A DNA stretch of 64,000 nucleotides from Sphingomonas qomolangmaensis (GTDB taxonomy: Bacteria > Pseudomonadota > Alphaproteobacteria > Sphingomonadales > Sphingomonadaceae), in the NCBI RefSeq assembly GCF_024496245.1, contig NZ_CP101740.1:3258001-3322000 (forward strand), given 5' to 3'. Positions 28,440-36,222 of the stretch are shown here, in pieces; positions within the stretch are counted from its first letter, which is position 1; every line of letters begins with the position of its first letter. The position numbers and the translations under genes were made by a program. The notes below the pieces were generated by a model that was not told the DNA's origin, ran no database searches, and was given only the letters and a program-made list of their open reading frames with translations.

Positions 28440-29350
28440 GCGGTTCCGCCTCGTGTTGCGCGCATGTCGCGCATCAAGCCCGCGAACCGGCCTTGTTCGC
28501 AGGCAATGCCTAGATCGTCGCGAAGAAGCCTCAGCATCCGCGTTGACCGGCCCCCCATTGCATCCCAGTGCGCCGAAAGGATGGCGCGCAATTCTGTGTC
28601 GGTCTTGCGCTGTCCGACCGTCAGTTCCGGTGCGGTCCAGTCAGCGAGCGATGCATCGACCGCGAGCGCATGCTGCGCCGCCGATTGCGTCTCTCGCCCC
28701 GGCAAAATCGTTTCCGCGAAATGCCGCAGCGCGCGCGAAGCGAAGTTTTGCCGGGTGCCTCTGTACGTCTTGCTTTTGTCGTCCAGCCGCTCGTCATACG
28801 GCATTTGCAGATGCGCCAGGGCCTGAGGTGCCTGCATTCCGGAGAAAAGCCGGACGCGTTCCAGTGCCGCAGGCGGTAGCGCCAGCACCTCATCGGCGAT
28901 CATTGCCAGATAGGGTTGCGGCAGCGCGATCAAGCACGGTCCATCAGATGTGTTCAGAACATGATCAAGTGACTGGGCCAAAGGCGAGTTCGCCTGCAGC
29001 CAGCGCCACCAACGCGCTGCTTTGTCGCCACCGCTGAGCAAAGCCAGGACGCTGTCGTTGCCGGCGAGGATCGTGGCTGCATAGTGTGGGACCGGTGCGT
29101 CCGCTGAAATCAAGCCCAGTCCGGCTGAAACGATTAGGTGCGGAAAGTCCAAATTTCTCGCAGCGCGCTGGCTTTCGGTATGGCTGCTGCCCTGATAGAG
29201 CGCCGCCGCCGACGTGAGCGCTTCACTTCCCTGAAGCGCACGGATCCATTGAGCGCCGACTTCCTCGATCGTGCCGGGCACAATGTTCGACGCCGAGGCT
29301 TGCACAGCTCCAGACTTCTTCTTCGTGCAAGCGGAAATCACGGCGCCCAT
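28436..29350 (-). CDS. dpdC: DpdC-like YaaA/DUF6884-type protein
   Basis: 304 residues. The N-terminus has the YaaA/DUF328-DUF6884 pattern: SACTKKKS at residues 6-13, AAALYQGSSH, then LIVSAGLGLISAD followed by PHYAATIL. DpdC of described systems belongs to this broad family and converts inserted preQ0 to the amide ADG (2'-deoxy-7-amido-7-deazaguanosine). Here it is the first gene of the Dpd operon and overlaps dpdB by ATGA. The C-terminal 100 residues look helical and may bind DNA. No clear ribosome site precedes the ATG, which lies close to the AT-rich candidate promoter. The fold call is fairly firm; the enzymatic role is by analogy. Confidence 0.8.
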   Translation of the reverse strand: MGAVISACTKKKSGAVQASASNIVPGTIEEVGAQWIRALQGSEALTSAAALYQGSSHTESQRAARNLDFPHLIVSAGLGLISADAPVPHYAATILAGNDSVLALLSGGDKAARWWRWLQANSPLAQSLDHVLNTSDGPCLIALPQPYLAMIADEVLALPPAALERVRLFSGMQAPQALAHLQMPYDERLDDKSKTYRGTRQNFASRALRHFAETILPGRETQSAAQHALAVDASLADWTAPELTVGQRKTDTELRAILSAHWDAMGGRSTRMLRLLRDDLGIACEQGRFAGLMRDMRATRGGTA

Positions 29351-29519
29351 GGCATAAACTGCAGCTTCGAGAAACGATACGATGTTATATACTCGATAGC
29401 ATGTGCAATCCAGTCCGCATTTATTCTGCTTCTCGCTAACGGCCGGGCGCGCTGCACGGAAGCGGGTGGTTATCCGACAGGAGGTACGCCTTCTCAGCCA
29501 CTCCGCACCGGCCTTAGCG
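29351..29519 (-). promoter_or_regulatory. Candidate promoter region of the Dpd operon
   Basis: This 169-base gap between gntR and dpdC holds an AT-rich stretch in GC-rich surroundings. Read on the minus strand it contains TTGCAC, and 13 bases further TATAAC (29384-29389). TATAAC is a fair -10 box at a suitable distance from the dpdC ATG, but the spacing to TTGCAC is too short for a standard sigma-70 pair, so the -35 element is unclear. No strong terminator with a T-run separates gntR from dpdC, so read-through from upstream is possible. Confidence 0.35.
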
Positions 29520-30116
29520 CTAGCGCTCGGCCAGGAGCGCCGGCACGATTTTCATGCGTCGACGGTGGTATTGCCCCAACAACTTGATCAACTGAGTGCG
29601 GTCACCTTTGCTGTGGAATGTCGCCAGCAAGTCGGCCTCTGCGCCGACATCGCCCAGTATCTGTGCTTCGAGACGGCGAAACGGCGCGAGGCGATCATTG
29701 AGGTTTTGGGTGGCGCGAACATGCTCTGGGCTGCCGGTCGCGTTGGCGATATCAACAAAGAGGCGGGCTATCGCTGCGACCAAATCAGCATCACGTGTGA
29801 TATTGGTCAACAAAGATCGCGGCGGCGAGGAACGCACGCGGCGTGCGGCGAGACCGAGAAGTTGCGCGTTCCAGTCGTATAGATCGCGTAGAGCAGCCTC
29901 GGTCGGCAGCGGCACGCGGAAGCCATTATGGTTCGGCGCCTCGACCAGTCTTTCGCCGGTGAGACGATGCAGGGCATCGCGTATCGGCGTGATGCTTGAG
30001 GCGATCTCCTTGCCTAGCATGGCGGGCTCGATCGGGGTGCCGGGCGGAAGCTCGCCTTCCGCCAGCATGCGCTTGATATCGTGATATACGCGCTCGAAGG
30101 TGGCGCCGGGGCTCAT
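29520..30116 (-). CDS. GntR-family transcriptional regulator
   Basis: 198 residues. The N-terminal winged helix shows the GntR pattern: VYHDIKRMLAEGELPPGTPI, followed by ITPIRDALHRLTGERLVE and GFRVPLPTEAALRDLYDW. The rest is a helical FadR/FCD-like effector domain, shorter than usual. It lies three bases after the phyH gene on the same strand, so it is probably the last gene of the luxI-phyH-gntR transcript. It may control its own operon or the Dpd operon beginning 170 bases downstream; the ligand is unknown. Confidence 0.85.
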   Translation of the reverse strand: MSPGATFERVYHDIKRMLAEGELPPGTPIEPAMLGKEIASSITPIRDALHRLTGERLVEAPNHNGFRVPLPTEAALRDLYDWNAQLLGLAARRVRSSPPRSLLTNITRDADLVAAIARLFVDIANATGSPEHVRATQNLNDRLAPFRRLEAQILGDVGAEADLLATFHSKGDRTQLIKLLGQYHRRRMKIVPALLAER

Positions 30117-30119
30117 GGT

Positions 30120-31013
30120 TCATCCTTGATCGCGCTGCCCAGCGACATGCGCCTCCATCAGTGCCTGCTGATCAGGTCGTAGCGCATCGATCGCGCCGAG
30201 CGGGTGGGGGGGGCTATCGCCCAGCAGGAGCGATGGGCACTGCCCTTCATAGTTGCCAAGGTTCGGGCGGTGCTGGCGGTAGCCTATCAGTGCTGCGAGT
30301 TCGGGCGCGAAGTGTTTCGCTGTTTCGGGCGGATAGGCCAGCCACTGGTTCTCATAGGGCTTGAGCCAGCCCAGGCAGTAGCTGACGATCGCGCCGCGGC
30401 GAACGGTGAAGCTGCGGTTGCCGCCGGCACCGTGCAGCGTTGAACCGAGGAAGATCAGCGCATCGCCGGGGTCGAGATCGACCGCGATCGGCGCGGTGTC
30501 GGGATCGGGATCGAGCGCCTTGGCACCATGGCTACGCGGCCAGATCAGGGTGGTGCCGTTCATCTCGCGATAGGGCGTGAACGGCCACATCACGTTGACG
30601 AGATATTCGATGGTGCCGGTAGGACCGCGCCACATATCCTGGTCGCGATGCGGGAGTTGCGGCAGCGCTTGCGGGTGGAGTGCGATCGCCTGGGTCAGGT
30701 TGAGCTGAATACAGTCGCACCAGGGGCCAAGGACCTGCTCGGCGATGCCAAGAATCTCCGGGTGCATCACGAGTTCGGCGGCATGGGGGCTGCGGGCGAG
30801 CAGCCGGCCGAACCGCTTGGTGCGCTCGCCATAGAAGCCGCCCTGGCAGAACGGCGTGTCGGCGAAATTGTGCGCCAGGTCGGCGTCGAGCGCCTTGATC
30901 GTCTCGGCCGCGAGCGCGTCGGGGACGACGCAATAGCCTTGCTCGACGAGTTGCACCATCGGATAGGACGCGGTCGAGGCCTGGGGGGCGGAGGTAAGGG
31001 ACTGGGTTGCCAT
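30120..31013 (-). CDS. Phytanoyl-CoA dioxygenase (PhyH) family oxygenase
   Basis: 297 residues. This Fe(II)/2-oxoglutarate-dependent oxygenase has an HxD iron motif LPHRDQDMW near residue 140 and a distal His in FLGSTLHGAGGNRS with the 2-oxoglutarate Arg (FTVRRG) soon after. A phyH gene next to luxI/luxR is a recurrent arrangement described in Novosphingobium and relatives, so it is thought to modify a quorum-regulated metabolite, perhaps the signal. ATG at 31013 sits on the luxI stop (TGATG); a GTG one codon earlier is possible. Substrate unknown. Confidence 0.88.
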   Translation of the reverse strand: MATQSLTSAPQASTASYPMVQLVEQGYCVVPDALAAETIKALDADLAHNFADTPFCQGGFYGERTKRFGRLLARSPHAAELVMHPEILGIAEQVLGPWCDCIQLNLTQAIALHPQALPQLPHRDQDMWRGPTGTIEYLVNVMWPFTPYREMNGTTLIWPRSHGAKALDPDPDTAPIAVDLDPGDALIFLGSTLHGAGGNRSFTVRRGAIVSYCLGWLKPYENQWLAYPPETAKHFAPELAALIGYRQHRPNLGNYEGQCPSLLLGDSPPHPLGAIDALRPDQQALMEAHVAGQRDQG

Positions 31014-31618
31014 CACGCCGCCTCCTGGTGGAGATCGACGGCGGCGAAGATGCCGCGGCGCGCCAGAAGTGCCGGAGTGTCGGTGCTGATCTCGATCCTG
31101 ATCGCGCCGATCGTCATGTTGTTGATCGTACGCGGGGCGCCGAGCAGTTCAGCCCGCCAGCCGAATGCAAGAATCTGCTTCAGCCATCCCTGCTCGGCGA
31201 CGCCGGTATAGGTCGTGATGCCTTGGTCTAGCGCATGATGCGCGAGCCCGGCGACCAGTGCGTCGCGCCATTGGCGGCGCGCGGCCGCCTTGAGGCTGCG
31301 GTCGAGGCAGAAGCGGGTGATCTCCCAGGTGTCGGGGCCGCTGGGAGGGGGGGCGTCGCACAGCTCGGCGAACAGGTCGCCGACGATGTGCGGCCGGGTC
31401 GTCGGCAGCAGCCGTGCCGAGGCCAGGTGGTTCTGGGCGTCGTCGGCGAGAATCAGGTATCTCGCATAGCGGTCGTCAAACTGGTCGATCTCGTATCGCC
31501 CGGCGAGAACCGGCACGTCCCAGCCGAGCAGGTCGACGAAGACGCGCTTCCTGGCTTCGAACATCGCGCGCATCACCGCGTCGCTTGCGGCGCTGTCGTC
31601 GTCGTGTGTGAATAGCAT
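31013..31618 (-). CDS. luxI: LuxI-type acyl-homoserine-lactone synthase
   Basis: 201 residues, the normal length. The invariant LuxI residues are present: R23, F27 and W33 (EARKRVFVDLLGW), then E43, D45 and D48 (YEIDQFDDRY), the SARLLPTT strand, and EITRFCLDRS with the conserved Glu and Arg. It makes acyl-homoserine lactone from S-adenosylmethionine and an acyl carrier. A 16-base inverted repeat lies about 60 bases upstream, where a LuxR-type activator would bind. The luxR gene precedes it on the same strand, and phyH follows with a one-base overlap. Confidence 0.93.
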   Translation of the reverse strand: MLFTHDDDSAASDAVMRAMFEARKRVFVDLLGWDVPVLAGRYEIDQFDDRYARYLILADDAQNHLASARLLPTTRPHIVGDLFAELCDAPPPSGPDTWEITRFCLDRSLKAAARRQWRDALVAGLAHHALDQGITTYTGVAEQGWLKQILAFGWRAELLGAPRTINNMTIGAIRIEISTDTPALLARRGIFAAVDLHQEAA

Positions 31619-31677
31619 GGCAAGGCTTCCTTGGTCGTGGAAGCCTGATGCTGTGCCTGGTCGTCCGAGGTTGCCAT

Positions 31678-31693
31678 TCCCCAGAAATGGGGA
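31678..31693. promoter_or_regulatory. lux-box-like inverted repeat upstream of luxI
   Basis: TCCCCA-gaaa-TGGGGA is a perfect 6-base dyad with a four-base centre, between the luxR stop (31697) and the luxI start (31618). Its place about 60 bases before luxI suits a LuxR-type operator overlapping a -35 box. No T-run follows on the luxR strand, which argues against a terminator. Confidence 0.55.
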
Positions 31694-31696
31694 GTT

Positions 31697-32554
31697 TCAG
31701 CGTCGCAGCGCATCGGTGAAGGTCAGCGCCCCGTCATAGAGGGCGTGGATCGCGAGCTGGGTACGGTTGCCGACCCCGTAGCGGCTACGGGCCTCCTTCA
31801 TGTGCTGGATCGCTGTGTCATGCCCGATGTCGAGGATCTGCGAAATTTCCCAGTCCGACTTGCCGCGCGCGGCCCAGTAGATGCAGTCGCGCTGACGGTC
31901 GCTGAGCCGCGGTCGGTCGGAATCGATGCGACGTATACCCGACAGGCGACGCGCGGCCTCAAACGCCGTGGCGCCGACATATTGCGCCAGCGGCATCCAT
32001 TCCATCCTGTAGGGCTTCCCGCTGACGGTCGCGAAGGAGCACGAGCCCGCCGATTCGCCCGGGACGTGCGCCGGGACCGTGAAGCCGTCCGCCAGCCCGA
32101 TGCGCCGCGAATGCGCGAGGATCTCCTCGTCGCGCCGCGTGATCACAATGAGCTGGGGCAGTTTCGACCAGTGGAAGCCGACATTGGTCAGGTGGCTCGC
32201 CCGGTGCACCGGGTCGGAGGGTCCGAGCCGCTCAGCGTCGAAATATGCCTCCCACTCGCCGGGATAGTTGTGGATCCGGATCGCCGGCTGCGGCGCTCGC
32301 GGGATATCCACGTGATGCGCCAGCGCGAAATGCTGGAAGCCCATCTCGCGCGCGATCGCGTCGAGCAGGTCGCCGAGTTCGGCGATGCTTTCCGCGGCCT
32401 GCACTGCGATTGCGAATTTCTCTGCTGTCGCGAGTACCATAGGCCATGCCACGCCGATGCCGGACGCGCCCCAAGCCGCTGCGCCCTCGTCCCAGTCATG
32501 CCCTGTCCGCGCGCGCCGCTTTTCCGTCGACACCGCAGATGGATCGATGAGCAT
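31697..32554 (-). CDS. luxR: LuxR-type quorum-sensing regulator
   Basis: 285 residues. The N-terminal autoinducer-binding domain runs from about residue 40 and shows conserved Trp/Tyr/Asp positions (YPGEWEAYF, SDPVHRAS, FHWSKLP) and GLADGFTVPAHVPGE. The C-terminal GerE helix-turn-helix is LSDRQRDCIYWAARGKSDWE followed by ISQILDIGHDTAIQHM. The first 36 residues are not typical, and a GTG/ATG near codon 37-39 (MVLATAEKF) could be the real start. It presumably binds the lux-box-like dyad and activates luxI and its downstream genes. Confidence 0.9.
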   Translation of the reverse strand: MLIDPSAVSTEKRRARTGHDWDEGAAAWGASGIGVAWPMVLATAEKFAIAVQAAESIAELGDLLDAIAREMGFQHFALAHHVDIPRAPQPAIRIHNYPGEWEAYFDAERLGPSDPVHRASHLTNVGFHWSKLPQLIVITRRDEEILAHSRRIGLADGFTVPAHVPGESAGSCSFATVSGKPYRMEWMPLAQYVGATAFEAARRLSGIRRIDSDRPRLSDRQRDCIYWAARGKSDWEISQILDIGHDTAIQHMKEARSRYGVGNRTQLAIHALYDGALTFTDALRR

Positions 32555-32648
32555 TCGATATTCGGTTCGCGCCTCGAGGGCAAATCAGGGTCGCGGCAAC
32601 CACGGTTAAGCGGCTCTGGAGCTGGCGCATTGTCTCGTCTGGCCGGCG

Positions 32649-33438
32649 ATGGGGCCCGCGCCTGAGGGCCGTCCCGACTGGCGGGACAGCGCGCCGTATC
32701 GCGCGCTGGAGGGTATCGATCGCGCGGGCCTCGCCTGGGAGTGGCTGCGCCGCGATCCTGCCTATGCCGCGATGAGCGCGCGCCTGCGGCGCAGCAACAG
32801 CATCGTATTGCATCTCGAGATGGAGGCGGAGGCCCGAGCTTTTGGACTCTGCTTTCGCGGAAGATGCGGCGCGGCCGGCACCCGAGGCTCGCTTGCTCTG
32901 GCACGCGGACCTCGACCCGTTCGTTCTCCAGGTCCGCGCGTTGCCGGCCGCAGGATCGGACCCCGAGGCGATCGACTTGGCGCGTCTGGCGCGCTGGGCC
33001 ACAATAGTGCGCGGCGGCGGACGTGAGCATGTCGCTTTGTCCGATGGCTGGCACCGCATTCGGATCGACGTGGTCGAGGGCACATTGGTCGAGGAGGGGC
33101 CGGCGCGGCTCGACTATCTCCTGTCTGGGCTGACCCAACTCGATGCCCACGTCCTGACCCTGCGGCGCATGCTCGGGCTGTGGCGTACCGGGCGGTTCGC
33201 CGGGACGCTCTATCCGACTGAGCCCGGCCTGCCGCGGCGACTCGAGACACTGCGCGTCGGGGATGCGATCGCAGCAGGCGCATCCTATCGCGAGATGGCA
33301 GTTGCCCTTTATGGCGAGCAGCTCGTCGGCTCCGAGTGGAAGGGGCGGTCTGACTTTCTAATGTCGCGGGTGCGCCGGCGTGTCGAGGAGGCTACGCGCA
33401 TGGCGGCTGGCGCCTGGCGGGCGCTGCTGCGCACCTGA
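32649..33438 (+). pseudogene. DUF6499-DUF2285 protein, broken by a frameshift
   Basis: Two frames join into one known architecture. From ATG 32649 the first frame reads an N-terminal DUF6499-type start (PDWRDSAPYRALEGIDRAGL, then WEWLRRDPAY). Around 32840 the homology moves to the next frame, which continues with DSAFAEDAARPAPEARLLW and the DUF2285 domain to the stop at 33438 (RTGRFAGTLYPTEPG, ALYGEQLVG, VRRRVEEATRM). The switch fits one extra T in the TTTT run at 32840-32843. Such proteins are common next to conjugation genes in sphingomonads and may be DNA-binding regulators. It is either a recent pseudogene, a sequencing error, or less likely programmed slippage. Confidence 0.75.
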
Positions 33439-33586
33439 GCCAGACCTCTGCGCTGTGCCCAGGTCGGCGGCGCCTTTGGGTTCCGGTCAGATCCAGCCAT
33501 TCCGGAATGCTTCCAACAGCGCCTCCAGCCATGCTGCAACGTGCACCCGCAAGCGGGCATTAGATGTAGGCGGCCTGGAAAGCAGA

Positions 33587-33771
33587 TCACCGGCTAGAAA
33601 GGATGACAATGTTCCCGTCGGGGTCGCGAAAGCGGGCCGACGTTCCCCGAAGGCTGCCGCCGGCATGTCGATATCAACCCCTGGTTCCGTTAGCTGGAGC
33701 TCGGTGGGCGCCCAAAAGTTGTCGTTCGATAGCGGCGGGACTGATTGACTGATCCGTTCCAGCCCACTCAT
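33587..33771 (-). pseudogene. Remnant of a glyoxalase/VOC-family gene
   Basis: The minus strand ends with RGTSARFRDPDGNIVILSSR and a TGA at 33587-33589, the characteristic C-terminus of VOC (glyoxalase/bleomycin-resistance) proteins. Upstream this frame meets a stop, while a neighbouring frame supplies a plausible preceding piece (TELQLTEPGVDIDMPA). So the last third of a VOC gene survives with at least one frameshift and no N-terminal domain. It marks a junction of inserted DNA between the DUF2285 gene and the next cluster. Confidence 0.6.
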
Positions 33772-33812
33772 TATTTTTCAAGTATTGATGTCGCTCGTTG
33801 CCCCGGGCCTGG

Positions 33813-34529
33813 CTATTCTTCGATATCATCTCCGTCGAACTGTACGTGAAATCGTTCCAGTCGTAATTCCCGTCGAGCTTCGAGCCTGCTTTGACGCGCT
33901 TCGGCGTTCTCTTCTTCGCGCAGAAGCATGTTCTGCTCCATCACAATGAGAGTAGCCGTTACCCGCTCATCCTCCTCTATGTGTTTGCGATCTATCTCGA
34001 GCCTTTCGGCAAAGGCAATTGCCTCGCCCTCCTTGTAAATTGCGCCTAAGGAACGAAAGCATATCTCGGCACTCTCCAGGTTATCGGGAGCGGAACGTCG
34101 CAGACGGGCGATGCGGGAGGGGTGGGGAATCCGAGCGAGTCGAATTTCTACGCCGGCGAGGCGCGGTGACGAACGAATGTGCGAGGCTCCGTCGCCTGGG
34201 ACAGGCTCGATTTCGGCCCAGGTCGTGAAGACGCGAGCGACTTGATCGCCGAGCAGCACGACCAGCCGGTCGTGCAGGCGACCCTGTCTCGCCCAGTTGT
34301 CGAGTCTCTCGCGCGCGACCGTGACGTCCACGAACATCTTCTTGTCGGCGCCCTCCGGGATCGCCGGGTTGAGATTGTCGAGTTCCAGACCGTCTTCGAG
34401 GTAGCACGTCATCTCGGCGTCTCCGACAGCGAATTCGGCCAGTATTCTGGTCGATTCCGCTTCCGGGTGCCACGACGTCTTGGGAAAGCGGGGGCTCGGA
34501 TTCATACCGATCAAGAGCGGGCAGGGCAT
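33813..34529 (-). CDS. Uracil-DNA-glycosylase-superfamily-like protein
   Basis: 238 residues. The start (LLIGMNPSPRFP) and the later strand LVVLLGDQVARVF followed by RIPHPSRI resemble the two substrate loops of UDG-superfamily proteins (a GxNP-like loop and an HPS loop). A long charged coiled-coil tail (residues about 160-238, Glu/Arg-rich) is unusual for that family. The ATG at 34529 is chosen because GAGGTGA lies just upstream; a GTG two codons earlier is also open. It is the last gene of a four-gene minus-strand cluster. Functional assignment is moderate: it could act on DNA or nucleotides, or use the fold otherwise. Confidence 0.6.
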   Translation of the reverse strand: MPCPLLIGMNPSPRFPKTSWHPEAESTRILAEFAVGDAEMTCYLEDGLELDNLNPAIPEGADKKMFVDVTVARERLDNWARQGRLHDRLVVLLGDQVARVFTTWAEIEPVPGDGASHIRSSPRLAGVEIRLARIPHPSRIARLRRSAPDNLESAEICFRSLGAIYKEGEAIAFAERLEIDRKHIEEDERVTATLIVMEQNMLLREEENAEARQSRLEARRELRLERFHVQFDGDDIEE

Positions 34530-34622
34530 CGTCACCTCATTTTCGAATGCGACGAGGGTTACGCCGCAAATCTGAATACTCCCTTCTCAGATTGCCTTGT
34601 CCGAGCGTGGCCTTGGCCTCAA

Positions 34623-35132
34623 TCAACATACTCTCTTCAGGCGGTCCAACTCGTCGACGGCAGCGTCCAGCGTCAGAACCAGCGGCACCGACACGCGCTT
34701 CGTGCCAGTGAACTTGAGCGGTAGCTCGGCCCGAACCGGCGCTTCGGGGCCATTGTACAGGACGCGCGCCTCGGCCCGCTCGAAGTCGAACATCAGGAAA
34801 ATGAGGTGATCCGCGCAGCCCTCCCCCGGCGAGAACGCTGGCCCTTTGCCGATTCCGCTGGCCTTGATCTGCACCGTGCGACCATCACGCGTCAGGGCGT
34901 CGACGCCCGGCATGCGTTTCCGGCAAAGCCCCAGGCCAAAGGCGCTCGCAGCCGTGGCCTCGCCAATGTCGCCGACCAGCCGGCCATCGAGCGTGAAGCG
35001 CAGGTCGGTTGCCGCGTATGAGAGGACCAGCGCGCGGTGGGCTGTAACCAACGTCCTCACCGCCTCGGGCAGGCGTATTGTACCAACCGATTGGTCGGTG
35101 CGGGCAGCGCTCGAATCTTCGTCGCGCTTCAT
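34623..35132 (-). CDS. DUF6998-like PD-(D/E)XK protein
   Basis: 169 residues. The central part has the layout of small restriction-like folds: E58 in VGDIGEATAA, D78 in MPGVDALTRDGR, then Q88-x-K90 in VQIKASG, matching an E...D...(Q/E)xK active site. DUF6998 proteins carry this pattern. ATG at 35132 overlaps the upstream nuclease-like gene by ATGA; a much longer upstream open frame is an Arg-rich shadow of that gene. The pair is therefore translationally coupled. It may be a nuclease subunit or a specificity partner in a defence cluster. Confidence 0.65.
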   Translation of the reverse strand: MKRDEDSSAARTDQSVGTIRLPEAVRTLVTAHRALVLSYAATDLRFTLDGRLVGDIGEATAASAFGLGLCRKRMPGVDALTRDGRTVQIKASGIGKGPAFSPGEGCADHLIFLMFDFERAEARVLYNGPEAPVRAELPLKFTGTKRVSVPLVLTLDAAVDELDRLKRVC

Positions 35133-36178
35133 GCCAGGGCCTTGCCAGCCGCGATCAGGCTCCGGACATCCATGTCCGATACGCCGCATCGGCGCAGGAA
35201 TGCAGCCGAGAAGACAGCCGTCGCACGGCGCCGGCCCCGTTTGAGTTCGTATCTGTGCAGTTCCACCTTGCAGGACTTCAGCGCCTTGATGAGATGCGCT
35301 GTCGGATCGCCTGGCAGCAGCAACAGCCTCGCGTGCGCTGCGAGATCCGGCAACACGATGGGATAAAGAGTGAGCTGACCAACGCCGCAATAGACATCGG
35401 CGGCCGAAACACCGGTCTTGATTTCTATAAGCAACGGCCCCGCGCCGGTGTCGATCGCCCCATCGACCTCGTAATTGGCCGCGTGGCGCGGCTTCTGGAT
35501 TTCTATCCCGAATGGCTTCAGCACTTCTTCGAGGCATTCAAGAACATACCCCTGGATGCGCAGCACGCGCGTCGGCTGCAACGCAGGGTCGATGTCGTAC
35601 CAGCCGCCTCGCTCCCGCTTGCCGAACAGCGCAGCCATCTGGCTCTGATCGTCAGCGGCTTTTTGCCCGTAGGTGCGCGCGTTCCAGCAGGTCCGGACGA
35701 ATTCGGCGGTCGAATCGCGGATCGCAGCATGGGAGACGTGATCCAGCGGCGTGACGATGTGCCACTCCTTTCGCGACGGCGCCCCCTTTACCTGCATCGG
35801 CTCGGGCTCGAGGCCGGTCCGGCGCGTGAACTCGCCCCATTGTATGCGCGGCGACGACGGGCTCTCGTGCAGGTCCCCCTGGCGCACCAGATATCGATCG
35901 CCCCTGTCATCCACTGCTATCGTGGTCCCCGGGTTCTCCGATCCCGCGGTCCCGGGCTGATTCAACTGCACGGCTGTACCGGCTGCGGACCCTACCCAGA
36001 AGTCGAGGTGCATCCTCTCGTGCCTGGCGTTGCGCCGAAAACGGACTTCGGTGCCGACGATCTGCTGAGCGGCGCCCACCGGTTCGGATCCCGCGATCAG
36101 GATCCGATGCCATTCCAGGTAGGCATCCGCAACCAGCCTCGCCTCACCCGACAGCCTCAGCCCTTTAATTCCGGCCAT
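35129..36178 (-). CDS. Putative PD-(D/E)XK nuclease, hypothetical
   Basis: 349 residues. The C-terminal third has a convincing nuclease core: NYEVDGAIDTGAGPLLIEIK (D, then E-x-K after a short loop), followed by VGQLTLYPIVLPDL and an LLLLPG strand. The N-terminal two thirds are unrecognised and may recognise substrate. The start has a good AGGGGA ribosome site. It is coupled to the next, smaller PD-(D/E)XK-like gene by ATGA. A DNA-cleaving defence or mobile-element role is plausible. Confidence 0.68.
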   Translation of the reverse strand: MAGIKGLRLSGEARLVADAYLEWHRILIAGSEPVGAAQQIVGTEVRFRRNARHERMHLDFWVGSAAGTAVQLNQPGTAGSENPGTTIAVDDRGDRYLVRQGDLHESPSSPRIQWGEFTRRTGLEPEPMQVKGAPSRKEWHIVTPLDHVSHAAIRDSTAEFVRTCWNARTYGQKAADDQSQMAALFGKRERGGWYDIDPALQPTRVLRIQGYVLECLEEVLKPFGIEIQKPRHAANYEVDGAIDTGAGPLLIEIKTGVSAADVYCGVGQLTLYPIVLPDLAAHARLLLLPGDPTAHLIKALKSCKVELHRYELKRGRRRATAVFSAAFLRRCGVSDMDVRSLIAAGKALA

Positions 36179-36222
36179 TCAGATTTCCCCTGCCTGGTGA
36201 TTAGTCACGGCGCAGCCCGTTC

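Noticed and set aside
31678-31693. Dyad considered as luxR terminator
   Set aside because: No T-run on the luxR strand and its place suits an operator for luxI; kept as lux-box-like.
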